Positions 35,519-46,789 of a DNA stretch of 60,000 bases are shown here, piece after piece. Positions within the stretch are counted from its first letter, which is position 1, and each line of letters begins with the position of its first letter. The translations under genes and the position numbers were made by a program. Origin of the DNA: Mesostigma viride (taxonomy: Eukaryota; Streptophyta; Mesostigmatophyceae; Mesostigmatales; Mesostigmataceae); NCBI GenBank assembly GCA_009746045.1, contig RPFO01001598.1, positions 291,001-351,000 of the forward strand. Direction: 5' to 3'. The notes beneath the pieces are model-generated. The model searched no databases. It saw only the letters and a program-made list of their open reading frames with translations, and was not told where the DNA came from.

Positions 35519-36408
35519 CAACCACGTACTATAGATCTATATATCTAGGACCTAGTACTATGTTCCCTAGTAGTAATCCCCTCTATTGTCTGCTAGAGCC
35601 AATGGTCAGCTGGGAGAATGTAACTCGGTAACTGCTGTCCCCACCTCCTGACTGCTGTCTCCCTTGCTGAGAGTGGGTGTCTTAGAGCATTCACGAGTGG
35701 TGTGCAGACCCTCCGGCAATGGCATATGCTCCCTAATAAACCTATCTGCTTCTATTATATTATCAAACCCCTTCCACTTAGCAATAATAGAGCCCCTACT
35801 AGACATTATCTTATCTTTAATATGTTCTTCACACGTCTTCCAACTATAAAATATGGCTGGTCTACCCTCATGCACCCCCGTCATGGGCCACTGCATAGTA
35901 AGGAAACCCAGATTGTCCACCCTTGTTTATTCTTCGCTTTCCTTTCAAAGACATGTTGCATATTAGGCTAGCAGAAGCTTGCATATTAGGCTTGCAGAAG
36001 GAGAAAAGGGGTTCCCAGGGATACCTCTAAGTGCATTGACCTTACCACAAAACGCAATGAGGAAGGAGGACAGAGTCTATAGTTCACAGCACACGCACAA
36101 GCTCTCCGCGAGCAGGTGCACAATACGCTACTAGCTCCCCTCAGCGGGGCTCACAGAAGTAGACACCGTCAACATAGTCGGCAACTGCCAGACGGTATCC
36201 ACCCCAAGACCCGTTGCCGGTCAAACAACGATGGGCGTCTCAGCGACGTCCATTGGCACAAGTGACATATACACGCCTATAGAGAGCACGACATTTAACG
36301 TAACCCCCCCTACGCGTGCGGTCCCGGAGAGAAGGCGAGCGCGTAAGCTAGCCCTCAGCAGGCATAGCTCATAAAGATTGTAAACCTAACTAAGTGACGT
36401 ACCATCGT

Positions 36409-36505
36409 TAATGTCGTTGAGACCCCCGGAACTGGCCGCCACCTGGTGTCGTTGAAAGCCGGAGCTCTGGCCGCCACTAGGTGTCGTTGAAAACTGGGGT
36501 AATGG
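36409..36505 (+). repeat. Three-unit tandem repeat of about 35 bp
   Basis: GTCGTTGA...CTGGCCGCCAC recurs three times with substitutions. Shorter CTGGCCGCTCGCTGT words continue to 36,620. Bases 36,621-37,469 hold no gene; an AT-rich palindromic island lies at 36,960-37,095. Confidence 0.7.
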
Positions 36506-37065
36506 CCGCTACTGCCGATAGCACCTCACCACAGGACCATGGTTGGCCCCGCCGAGCATCCCTGACTGGCCGCTCGCTGTCTACACTGGCCGCTCCCTGC
36601 CGACTGGCCGCTCGCTGTAAATCGCGGTTGAATCCCTTACGGGCTGCATGGCCGTCGACTCGTCAGCAATCGTTGAATATACAGGAACCTCTATCTACAC
36701 CAAGCTCCGCCTTGGTATCCTAATTGGCCTCACCAACCCTCTCCGCGAGAGTTAGCTAACCTCTCCAGCACATTTTTCCTCCGATAACCATGCAGTGTTA
36801 CGTGCCAAACCAGACTCCTAGCCTGAGTTACGTAACGAAAGATCTACCATGCCGGAATTAGGAATATTCAAGGTAGCCTAATGCAGATTGCGCTTCACGA
36901 CTGGGGTCGTGAGATATCTGGCACCGCGACTTGATGCCAAGCACACTTATAATGGCTAGCAAGACCAATTACAATGAAATTATAAATTTGCCATATGTAA
37001 TATACATTATAATTATTGTAATGTATATTATAATTACATTGGATACATTGTAATATACATTATTT

Positions 37066-37095
37066 ATCCATTCTAAATACTAATTTAGAATGGAT
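37066..37095. other. Perfect 13-bp inverted repeat in an AT-rich island
   Basis: ATCCATTCTAAAT and ATTTAGAATGGAT separated by 4 bp. Just upstream (36,990-37,060) lie several shorter nested palindromes of TAATATACATTATAA type. Confidence 0.8.
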
Positions 37096-37470
37096 AGTCG
37101 CCCCAGGTTTAATATGAAGGCGTCATTGCACTTTACATTCATCAAACCAAGAGAGGACGAGACTCTCGTCCTTGGACTAATTTTAACCTAGGCCTGTGGC
37201 GGCGCAGATACAGCACCGATCCTCTAGAGAATTCCAATTCATGCATTCCACGTAAGATCCCCGGGCAGACATCGACCCTCAACTACAGGATCCACGCATA
37301 TAAGTACAGGCAAGATCTGAACTGGCGCGGCGCCGGACTACACCGGCCCCTAGAAGGTCATATAGGACGACCTAGGACCGAAATAACTAGTCCAAATCAC
37401 ATGATTATCAAAGTCCATACAAACTAGAATAACAGGCCAAACTGCCTTAGTAATTTATTCCATTGTTCCG

Positions 37471-37735
37471 TCCGTTCAAAAGGGCCGGCACGCAACACTG
37501 ACGGCGCTCACGGGGTTCCTGCTTGACGTCTGCAACCGGATCCTGCTTGCCGACGCGCCGCCGATTCCTGAGTGGCAGCACAGCTACCGTATTATGCTGT
37601 ACAAAAACAAAGGTTCCCCTGACGACCCCGCCAACTACAGAGGAGTCTGCATCCAGAGCGCCGCACTCAAGTTGTTCATGCACATGATCCTCAACCGCCT
37701 TCGTAATCTGCTCTCGACTGTCACCTTGGGGAAAG
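37471..37735 (+). pseudogene. LINE reverse transcriptase, 5' fragment
   Basis: Open frame TLTALTGFLLDVCNRILLAD...PEWQHSYRIMLYKNKGSPDD...NYRGVCIQSAALKLFMHMIL-NRLRNLL. This is the start of a non-LTR reverse transcriptase (W..-LYK-KG-P-NYR, then S--LK-----L--RL). Its continuation appears at 42,196, about 4.4 kb away. Confidence 0.75.
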
Positions 37736-38760
37736 TCAAATGCACATCAATCCGACGCCGCGCCAAAGTTGTGCGCGAAAATTCCGGGGGAAATTTGACG
37801 AAATTCGGTGCGCGCGGGAGATGTTGAGTGCAAATTGCAGTGCGAAGGCTATGGTAGCGTGAAAATTTATTGTGCACGGATTACGAAGCCATTTTGGACC
37901 GGATTTCGCTTGTTCGATCGCCATTGACGTAAGGAAGTTTATTCTGCCAAAAAAAAGTCGGCAAACTGTCATTTATTCATTGGCCACGAGGGAAAACACG
38001 CAGCTGGCGAGTTTCTCACGGCTCGAGCGCACTGACCCGTGCGTCTTCAAGGTAACCTCTAGAGCAGATAAAGACGCTTGCAATGTATCCCCACACTTTC
38101 TAACGATTCATAACATCATTTCGAAGAAACCCAGCACAGGAATTTCCTTATTTTTGCGTTTCCACGTTGCACACAATTTTCGCGTAAAAGTCAGATTTAT
38201 AGGAGCGCTGACTGGGGCAAACATGCATGTCGTGGATTGCATCGCTTTTGCGTCGTTTCTTGCAGATATATGACTTGTCTTGGGTGGAACAACATTGTCC
38301 GGTGAATAAGATGCGGGCGGGGCTCGCTGCCGACGTCTTTGGTGTGCCAGGGGTGCGGGAAAACCAATGGCTACTGGTTTACAACGTCGTAACCCGCTAT
38401 TTTTTAGTCATTAACTGGCGTATTATAGTGCTTTAAGCGTCCAGCGACGGGCGAAAAGAGCTCTCACCACGACGCCATGCCCTGCGGAGGCATTCCGAGA
38501 AGGACTGGGGCGGGCGGGCAAAATAACACGCACCAGTGCCCGCACGTGGCCGGGGCACCCCGGCGTACGAGACAAAGCGCACCCATCTCCCCTGGGCCCA
38601 TCGCCTCCATCGCCGGGCGGCAAGTCGAGGAGGCGGCTCCTTCTCCCTATTCCGGTGCCTGTTTCATACTTGTGACCCCGTGACTTTTCCACTGGAGGCG
38701 TGTTAATGAATGAGCGGATGCATGCATGAATGAACGGATATATGAATGATGGCGGGCGGG

Positions 38761-40301
38761 CGGGAGAGAGGGAGGGAAGGAGGGAGGGAGGGAGGGAGGG
38801 AGGGAGGGAGGGAGGGAGGGAGGGAGGGAGGGAGGGAGGAGGAGGGAGGGAGGGAGGGAGGGAGGGAGGGAGGGAGGGAGGGAGGAGGGAGGGAGGGAGG
38901 GAGGGAGGGAGGGAGGGAGGAGGGAGGGAGGGAGGGAGGGAGGGAGGGAGGGAGGGAGGGAGGGAGGGAGGGAGGGAGGGAGGGAGGGAGGAGGAGGGAG
39001 GGAGGGAGGAGGGAGGGAGGAGGGAGGGAGGGAGGGAGGGAGGGAGGGAGGAGGGAGGGAGGGAGGGAGGGAGAGGGAGGGAGGGAGGGAGGGAGGGAGG
39101 GAGGGAGGGAGGGAGGGAGGGAGGGAGGGAGGGAGGAGGGAGGGAGGGAGGGAGGGAGGGAGGGAGGGAGGGAGGAGGGAGGGAGGGAGGGAGGAGGGAG
39201 GGAGGGAGGGAGGGAGGGAGGGAGGGAGGGAGGGAGGGAGGGAGGAGGGAGGGAGGGAGGGAGGGAGGGAGGAGGGAGGGAGGGAGGGAGGGAGGGAGGG
39301 AGGGAGGGAGGGAGGGAGGAGGGAGGGAGGGAGGGAGGGAGGGAGGGAGGGAGGGAGGGAGGGAGGGAGGGAGGGAGGAGGGAGGGAGGGAGGGAGGGAG
39401 GGAGGGAGGGAGGGAGGGAGGGAGGGGGAGGAGGGAGGGAGGGAGGGAGGGAGGGAGGAGGGAGGGAGGGAGGGGAGGGAGGGAGGGAGGGAGGGGAGGG
39501 AGGGAGGGAGGGAGGGAGGGAGGGAGGAGGGAGGGAGGGAGGGAGGGAGGAGGGAGGGAGGGAGGAGGAGGGAGGGAGGGAGGGAGGGAGGGAGGGAGGG
39601 AGGGAGGAGGGAGGGAGGAGGGAGGAGGGAGGGAGGGAGGGAGGGAGGGAGGGAGGGAGGGAGGGAGGGAGGGAGGGAGGGAGGGAGGGAGGGAGGGAGG
39701 GAGGGAGGAGGGAGGGAGGGAGGGAGGGAGGGAGGGAGGGAGGGAGGGAGGAGGGAGGGAGGGAGGAGGGAGGGAGGGAGGGAGGGAGGGAGGGAGGAGG
39801 GAGGGAGGGGGAGGGAGGGAGGGAGGAGGGAGGGAGGAGGGAGGGAGAGGGAGGAGGAGGGAGGGAGGGAGGGAGGGAGGGAGGAGGGAGGGAGGGAGGG
39901 AGGGAGGGAGGAGGGAGGGAGGGAGGGAGGGAGGGAGGGAGGGAGGGAGGGAGGAGGGAGGGAGGGAGGGAGGGAGGAGGGAGGGAGGGAGGGAGGGAGG
40001 GAGGAGGAGGGAGGGAGGGAGGAGGGAGGGAGGGAGGGAGGGAGGGAGGAGGGAGGGAGGGAGGGAGGAGGGAGGGAGGGAGGGAGGGAGGGAGGGAGGG
40101 AGGGAGGGAGGGAGGGAGGGAGGGAGGGAGGGAGGGAGGGAGGGAGGGAGGGAGGGAGGAGGGAGGAGGGAGGGAGGGAGGGAGGGAGGAGGGAGGGAGG
40201 GAGGGAGGGAGGAGGGAGGGAGGGAGGGAGGGAGGGAGGGAGGGAGGGAGGGAGGGAGGGAGGGAGGGAGGGAGGGAGGGAGGGAGGGAGGGAGGGAGGG
40301 A
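38761..40301 (+). repeat. 1.5-kb (GGGA)n tract
   Basis: Almost pure GGGA with occasional GGA or GGGG slips. It opens long Gly/Arg/Glu and Pro/Ser/Leu frames on both strands, which are artefacts. It is purine-pure on one strand and mirror-symmetric, so it can form triplex or quadruplex DNA. Bases 37,736-38,760 hold no recognised gene. Confidence 0.97.
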
Positions 40302-40325
40302 CTGCGTGCGTGCAAGGGCATGACG

Positions 40326-40349
40326 TGCGTGTGTGTGTGTGTGTGCGTG

Positions 40350-40407
<58 letters not shown>

Positions 40408-40888
40408 GTGCGTGGGTGGGTGGGTGGGTGGGTGGGTGGGTGGGTGGGTGGGTGGGTGGGTGGGTGGGTGGGTGGGTGGGTGGGTGTGGGTGGGTGGGTG
40501 GGTGGGTGGGTGGGTGGGTGGGTGGGTGGGTGGGTGGGTGGGTGGTGGGTGGGTGGGTGGGTGGGTGGGTGGGGTGGGTGGGTGGGTGGTGGGTGGGTGG
40601 GTGGGTGGGTGGGTGGGTGGGTGGGTGGGTGGGTGGTGGGTGGGTGGGTGGGTGGTGGGTGGTGGGTGGTGGGTGGGTGGGTGGGTGGGTGGGTGGGTGG
40701 GTGGGTGGGTGGGTGGGTGGGTGGGTGGTGGGTGGGTGGGTGGGTGGGTGGGTGGGTGGTGGGTGGGTGGGTGGGTGGGTGGGTGGGTGGGTGGGTGGGT
40801 GGGTGGGTGGGTGGGTGGGTGGGTGGGTGGGTGGGTGGGTGGGTGGGTGGGTGGGTGGGTGGGTGGGTGGGTGGGTTGGTGGGTTGGG
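40326..40888 (+). repeat. (GT)n followed by (GGGT)n tract
   Basis: About 70 bp of GT repeats run into about 490 bp of GGGT with occasional GGT or GGGG slips, starting only about 25 bp after the GGGA tract. Confidence 0.97.
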
Positions 40889-41099
40889 AAGGTGTGCTTT
40901 TTATGATGATGATTAGCTAAGTTACATGTGTGTTATTGATGTACATGTTGACGTTGTATCATGGGCGTGTGCCCCGAAGTTTGCGTTCCTGCAATGTCAC
41001 ATAATATGTAATGTAGATGTGTTGTTTGGAACCTGACTAGTTATCCCAAACTGGAATGATTGACATGCAACTATGTGATGAAACCCTTGAAAAACAATT

Positions 41100-42010
41100 A
41101 CTAGTGACTGCATTTTTTGTGCTATGTTTGCTAGCATCTGTCACCTATTTGTCATGCAAACAGTCTGAATTTCTTGTGGGCAGTTAACATAGATGTTTTT
41201 ATGAGCCGTGCAAAGTTCTAGGCTTGACTGAGTTCATTGATATATGCCCCCATGTGTTGGAACCCTTAAAAAACCATGAAAAACTGCATTTTATGCTAGT
41301 AGTATTTATGCCAGCATTTGTCACCAGTTTGTTATCCAACCAGTCTGAAACTTTGTAGGAATGCTATTTGGGATGTTTTTAAAAGATATGCAAAGTTCCA
41401 GCTCCAACTGAGTTCGTTTGGTGTCATCATACATGCGCTAATGTGTTGAAACCCTTTGAAAACCATCAAAACTGCACTTTGGGGGTATTTATGCTAGCAT
41501 TTGTCACCAGTTTGTCATCCAACAAGCCTGAAACTTTGTGGGCATGCTGCATGGGATGTGTTTAGAACACGTGCAAAGTTCCAGGCCCAACTGAGTTCAT
41601 TTGGTGTCATTATATATGTGCATCATGTGATGAAACCCTTGGAAAACCATGAAAATTTGCATTTTGGGGTTATTTATGCTAGCATCTGTCACCATTTTGT
41701 CATCCAACAAGCCTGAAACCTTGTGGGCATACTGCATGGGATGTGTTTAAAACATGTGCAAAGTTCCAGGCCCAACTGAGTTCATTTGATGTCATTATAT
41801 ATGCATATGTGTGATGAAAACCTTGGAAAAACATGAAAAACTGCATTTTGGGGGTATTTATGCTAGCATCTGTCACCATTTTGTCATCCAACCAGCCTGA
41901 AACTTTGTGGACATGCTGAATGGGATGTATTTAGAGCATGTGCAAAGTTCCAGGCCCAACTGAGTTCATTTGATGTCATTATAAATGCATACATGCCAGA
42001 AAGTGCTGAA
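41100..42010 (+). repeat. Tandem satellite with a period of about 184 bp, five units
   Basis: The word CAG(T/C)CTGAA recurs near 41,161, 41,341, 41,524, 41,709 and 41,893 (spacings 180, 183, 185, 184). Each unit also has TATTTATGCTAGCATxTGTC, a TGTGCAAAGTTCCAGGCCCA block and AACCATGAAAA. The units diverge outward, and a sixth degenerate unit may end near 42,120. Confidence 0.9.
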
Positions 42011-42195
42011 AATACGGTATTTTATGCTAGCAAATGTCACCATGTTACCATGCTGCCAAGTCCCAAAATTTTTTTTGACCACATGGCATCATAAGATATC
42101 TGATTAGGCACCTTGGTGCCAAATTTGAGGCCAAACTGACCATTATTCTATCTCCTGGTAATTTTCAGGGGACAAAAATGGCTTTTCGGAATGAT

Positions 42196-43562
42196 GTGTG
42201 GGCTTCCGTCCTGGGCGCAACACCGTCATGGCCATCTTCGTCGCGCGTCGCCTCTTCGAGGAAATCGCTCTCCTGCAACCTGGTGAGTTTCCCGCCATCC
42301 TGATCTTCGTCGACTTCATCAAGGCTTTAATTGATTCTGTCCTCTGGGACGCTCTATGGGCTGTACTTGCTCGCGCTCGCGTCCCCACTCCCCTGATTAC
42401 CGTCATCCGCACACTGTATGAGGGGTCGACCACTTCGGTGCGCACTCAACACGGCAGTACCCCGCCATGCCCACTGCAGACCGGCATCTGGCAGGGTTGC
42501 GTCCTGTCGCCGTACCTGTTTATTATTGTAGTGGATTATGTTATGCGCCAGGCACGTGCTCGCTTTGCTAGCATTGCAGGCCGTGCCCCTGGCCTAGCAA
42601 TCACGAACGAGCTTGGGGAAGGGGGGGCGACTAACAAGCAGAATTTACTAGCTGACCTCATTTATGCCGACGACATCACGCTCATCGAGAAGCCGGAGTC
42701 TGCCCAACTTTGGCTGGACTGCCTGGCGCTCGAGGCTCGGGCGGTTGGTCTAGAAATCAGCCTCAAAACGGAGGCCCTGGCCCTCGGCATGGCAGGGCCC
42801 CCACCCACACTCCGCCTCTTAGACGATGCCGAGGTCAACTACCCTCCTTCAGGCCGCTTCAAGCTGCTCGGCAGTTGGTGAGTTCCCGACTGCGAGGACG
42901 ACATGACGACACGGATCGGCATGGCGTGGGCGCACCTCCATGACCACCGCCGCTGGTGGAGCAACCCCGCCCTACCCCGGATCGTCAAGCGTGACCTCTT
43001 CAAGGTCGTCATTCTGACGATCCTGACCTACGGCCCCGAGACCTGGACACTGACGCAGGAGCTGGAGCGACGACTCGACGGCGCCGTCACCAAGATGCTG
43101 CGCAAGGCCCTTAACATCCCCTTTGGTTTGCACATGATTTGTACGCTGATTTGCCCTATGTTTCCCACATTATTAGGCACAGGCGCCTGGGCCTAGCCGG
43201 GCACCTGGCCCCCACAGATCAGGTAGATACCTCAGATAGACTAGCTGGCACCAAGCCCGCCCAGCCTGGGCGATATGTCCTCACCTGGCGTGCCCCCGGC
43301 CGGCCGCGCGCGGCAGGGCCGCCACCCGTGGACTTTTTGTGATAGACTCGGCATGGACATGTGCTGCACTAGACGGGACGGGCTCACCCCCGGGCAGCCT
43401 CCTGGTTTGTCTGTAATATGGAGGCAGATGGTGCGCAAGGATAGATGGCAAGTAGTGATGAAGGAGACCACCCCCAAGCCTGTGGGGGCTCCGCGTGTGA
43501 CCAAGTATGGCATTCATAGCGATTCGGGCCGCGGTGCCCACACCCCTGTAATCAGGACCTAG
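42196..43562 (+). pseudogene. LINE reverse transcriptase, 3' part, frameshifted
   Basis: Frame 42,198-42,881 reads GFRPGRNTVMAIFVARRLFE, a degenerate catalytic A motif (FVDFIKALIDSV), TGIWQGCVLSPYLF, LIYADDITL (YADD) and a GRFKLLGSW region. After a stop the next frame (42,903-43,196) continues MTTRIGMAWAHLHDHRRWW and TYGPETWTLTQELERRLDGA. A third frame carries HIIRHRRLGLAGHLAP and on to about 43,560 (PPGLSVIWRQMVRKDRWQ). These are I/L1-type LINE ORF2 C-terminal landmarks. The GTG at 42,198 is not a real start. Confidence 0.8.
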
Positions 43563-43654
43563 ATAGCTTATACCATCCATTCCATCCCATGTTCCCCTCC
43601 CACTGAGGACTTATGCTCACGTGATGCAGTCACGTGTCTATTAATTAAATAATT

Positions 43655-44200
43655 AATGCCATGCAGAGAGATGCTCTCTGTCGAGAAGCCATGCCCTAGC
43701 TCTTGTATAGCCATGATGATCTTCCCCCACATGACATACTCCCCCTTAGCTGGGCATAGTGTGAAGACAGGAGACACGTGTGTAGTACTCCTACACACAG
43801 ATCTCGAATGATTTATCTAGTACCAAATCCGAAAGGCTTGCATCACTCCCCGGAAAGGAGAAATTTTGCGGATGACTGTAGGTGTCAGTTGGCGATGCCC
43901 TAGGATCAGGAGACGTCCGTCCTATAGTCAGCAAAATTGGTGCGAGAGGTCCCCAGTTCGATTCCGGCCTGGATTCATTTGCAGATAGCGTTTTTCCGCG
44001 TTTTCCGCGGAACGGCACTGAACGCAAATGGTTTTCACCTTTGCGGCGTGCCAAATCAGAAGAATAGTGTGAAGATCATGAGGGTGCAGGTGCCCTGGTG
44101 CACCTAGAGCAAGGGTAGCTTACATTCCCACCCTTGCAGGAAGTAGCCCAGAATGTATTAAAAGCCATATGCCCCTTCTCAGGGATATGTGCTACATGTA
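43655..44200 (+). repeat. Interspersed repeat B, copy 2, split by a SINE-like insertion
   Basis: Left part to 43,767 and right part from 44,064 together match 17,815-18,070. The interruption is bounded by a 12-bp direct repeat. Confidence 0.65.
43768..44063 (+). mobile_element. SINE-like element, copy 2, with 12-bp target-site duplication
   Basis: The 296-bp insert is flanked by ATAGTGTGAAGA at 43,756-43,767 and 44,064-44,075, a perfect direct repeat. It has a B-box-like AGTTCGATTCC (43,955-43,965) and TATAGTCAGCAAAATTGG (43,923-43,940). The B box sits about 190 bp from the left end, so it is not a typical tRNA head at the very 5' end. No coding capacity. Confidence 0.75.
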
Positions 44201-44212
44201 CTCCCAACGGAG

Positions 44213-44510
44213 TTATTCTGATCAGACACTCCGCAAAGGTGAAAACCTTTGCGTTCAGTGCCGGGCCGCGGAAAACGCGGAAAACGCGATCTGCAAATGA
44301 ATCCGACCGGAATCGAACTGGGGACCTCTCGCACCAATTTTGCTGACTATAGGACGGACGTCTCCGGTTACCATGGCATCGCCAACTTACACCTACAGTC
44401 ATCCGCAAAAGTTCTCCTGTCCGGGGAGTGATGCAAGCCTTTCGGATTTGGTACTAGATAAATCACTCGAGATCTGTGTGTAGGAGTACTACACACGTGT
44501 CTGCACGCGA
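44213..44510 (-). mobile_element. SINE-like element, copy 3 (inverted)
   Basis: Reverse-orientation copy of the same family, about 150 bp from copy 2. It contains the B-box complement GGAATCGAACTGGGG near 44,310. Extra CGCGGAAAACGCGGAAAACG lies in the right arm. Confidence 0.75.
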
Positions 44511-44608
44511 GACTTGTTCAGTCTCGCACCGTGAGACGGGCTGAACACGGCTGAATCCTTCTTTAGAAGGGGGCGTAGCCGGTACTATCGAAATCAGCCA
44601 AGCGTATA

Positions 44609-44683
44609 TTCTGATCAGACACTCCGCAAAGGTGAAAACCTTTGCGTTCAGTGCCGGGCCGCGGAAAACGCGGAGTTATGTTT
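44609..44683 (-). repeat. Partial SINE-like copy
   Basis: Only the CTGATCAGACACTCCGCAAA...GGCCGCGGAAAACGCGG end is present. A TTAA run follows at about 44,688-44,709. Confidence 0.65.
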
Positions 44684-44814
44684 CTAACTAATTAATTAAT
44701 TAATTAATTCCAATCACACATATCACTGGAGGTATACCTCTTATTTAATCTCCGCATGCCTCTTTCCAACTCCAACTGCAACTCAAAACTCGAATCCATT
44801 TTCACCGACCGTGA

Positions 44815-45003
44815 CAGGAGTGCCTAGTGGTGAGCACCATTGCTGTGATCGCCCTCCCACCTTTTACGAGGAAATACACGCAAATGGAAAACCACTGAAA
44901 AGGTCTAGCTAGCCAGTCAGTACGATAGTCATGCTGTTAGATATCAATGAGACAACCAGCGCAGGCCAGAAATCTGGAAGAATCCGGACCATGGTAGCTC
45001 GAG
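44815..45003 (-). repeat. R1-related segments
   Basis: Bases 44,815-44,925 match 27,000-27,110 inverted (GGTGAGCACCATTGCTG and CCACTGAAAAGGTC). Bases 44,944-45,003 carry the plus-strand R1 head (GAGACAACCAGCGCAGGCC, AATCCGGACCATGGTAGCTC). Confidence 0.6.
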
Positions 45004-45204
45004 CCTGCTAGATATGCCTAACTACTTGCGTTTGCCACCTTTCATGCCCACACCAATGCTGCAGTGCTAGCTTTGATCCTTCAATTTGAAAACATGGTGC
45101 CCCAACCTCAGTTCTTATCTGTCCTGTGAACTGGGCCACTTTCTGAGACAGCATCACTTTGCAGCTGTCCCGGACTTCCGGTACACATAGTTGTCTCACT
45201 TTAT
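44944..45204. mobile_element. Candidate MITE with terminal inverted repeats
   Basis: Starts TATCAATGAGACAACC and ends GTTGTCTCACTTTATA, inverted over about 14 of 16 positions, about 260 bp, non-coding. Bases 45,205-46,789 hold no recognised gene and probably include the 3' flank of the nucleoporin gene. Confidence 0.5.
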
Positions 45205-46789
45205 AGCCAGAGCTCCCTGTGTCGCCAGGGGCACTCCACAAAATTCACCTAAGAAGTTGGAAGAAAAGAAAAAATCGCTCTCGTCCTGCGTTGAGGCAAG
45301 AAAACAGGGAGAAAAAGCAAGCCTCCTAACCGCTCTTGGCAGAAGAAACCAAGAAAAGGCATGCCTTGATTTCTGTCTCCATTGGATCGCCTTTCTTGCA
45401 GGAAACACCCATTAAATAACCACCCCACCCCCAGCAGTGAACTTGGTTGTATTGATGAGTCCCTAGCCATGACGGTGGCAGGCAGACGGGAGAGAAAAGA
45501 ATGACTGAAGGGACAACTTACACTATCACCAGTGTAAAAACTGCATTGACGCGATATGAGTAGGCATTGCACGGCCGTTTCGCATAACTACACGCGCTGT
45601 GCGCTGCCACTGAACCTCTCAACTGCTGACAGGACCATGCAGACTCTCCCGTGCAAAAAGGGCAAGTGCAAAAAGGGTCCATTCCAGCATGGCCTGGCTG
45701 GCATGTCAGGCCAGAAAATAGCTCCGCCTCCCTGAAACGAAAGCCAGGGATACACGCTTCCGGCCTGCGCTGGAACATGCCATCAGTACGCGTGCCGTGT
45801 ATACCACGTACGCGGAAGCTTGGAATTACGAGCATTCTCCATGTAGGCGACGCCGGACACTGAAGCCAGAACTGCCGATGGAAAAAAAAAGAGAGAATAT
45901 AAAATCCATCCGGGCAGGGCTCCTGCGGTTCATTAGGCAATCTCCAACGTATTTGTCTGCTTCATTCTGCTCAGTCTTGATCATCCAACAGTTGAAAGAG
46001 GCCTTTGGGTCCTAGGTCCTCGCACAAAGCCGACCCATGGAGGACGCCGCTATCGAGGCTGGGGCACAGGCACACCAAAAAAATGGTTGTGCATGGCCCT
46101 GTCCTTTCCTCCCCTGGTCATACAACAGCTGACTGCTCGGATGGTCTTATCACCAAGGCAGGCGCGCCGCCCAACGCTGACCCCTATGCCACCAGGGAGA
46201 CCTAGTCTGCGTTTTTGTTGCAAGAGAAAAGAAAGAGGCTTTGAAGTTGGGATAGGGAGAGCGAGGTGAAGGTTAGCCGTCCCATGCTTCATGGCTCCGG
46301 GAATACCCATGCTCAGTACGATTCCCCTTGCGCTGGACAAACCCGGTGTTGAACGGGCACGCACCGACCCCACACCGTTTCCACTCACATCACAAACCTT
46401 CATTGTCCCCGCCTCAAACCACCCACCTCTTAAAGGGTGGAGGGGGAATACGAGAGCCTGTAGCCAGCCACAAGGGGGACGCCATCAACAGCAGCTTCAG
46501 GCCGGCTCGTCAGCCATACAGGCCGTGCTAGCTGTACCAGCGTTTGCCGACAAGAGGACACTGTGTGCTGTAGCAGTTGCTCAAGCGTAGGTTGCTCGCG
46601 CCGATCGCCGCCCCTCGAACTAATGCACCCCCGCTTCTAGGGAGTCAATAATCAACCTGTGAAGCCGCCGCCCTTTCCTGGGGACTCATCGGCCCTTTCG
46701 AGGTAGTGCCGTCGCCTGTCTCTCAGAACTCCATAATCCCCGAAGGAAGAGCCCCGACGAGAGACAAAAGATAACCCCCCTCACGTGCC

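Noticed and set aside
38423-40321. Very long open frames (500-730 codons) of Pro/Ser/Leu or Gly/Arg/Glu repeats
   Set aside because: They are translations of the GGGA tetranucleotide array; 4-bp periodicity gives repeating frames without codon signal.
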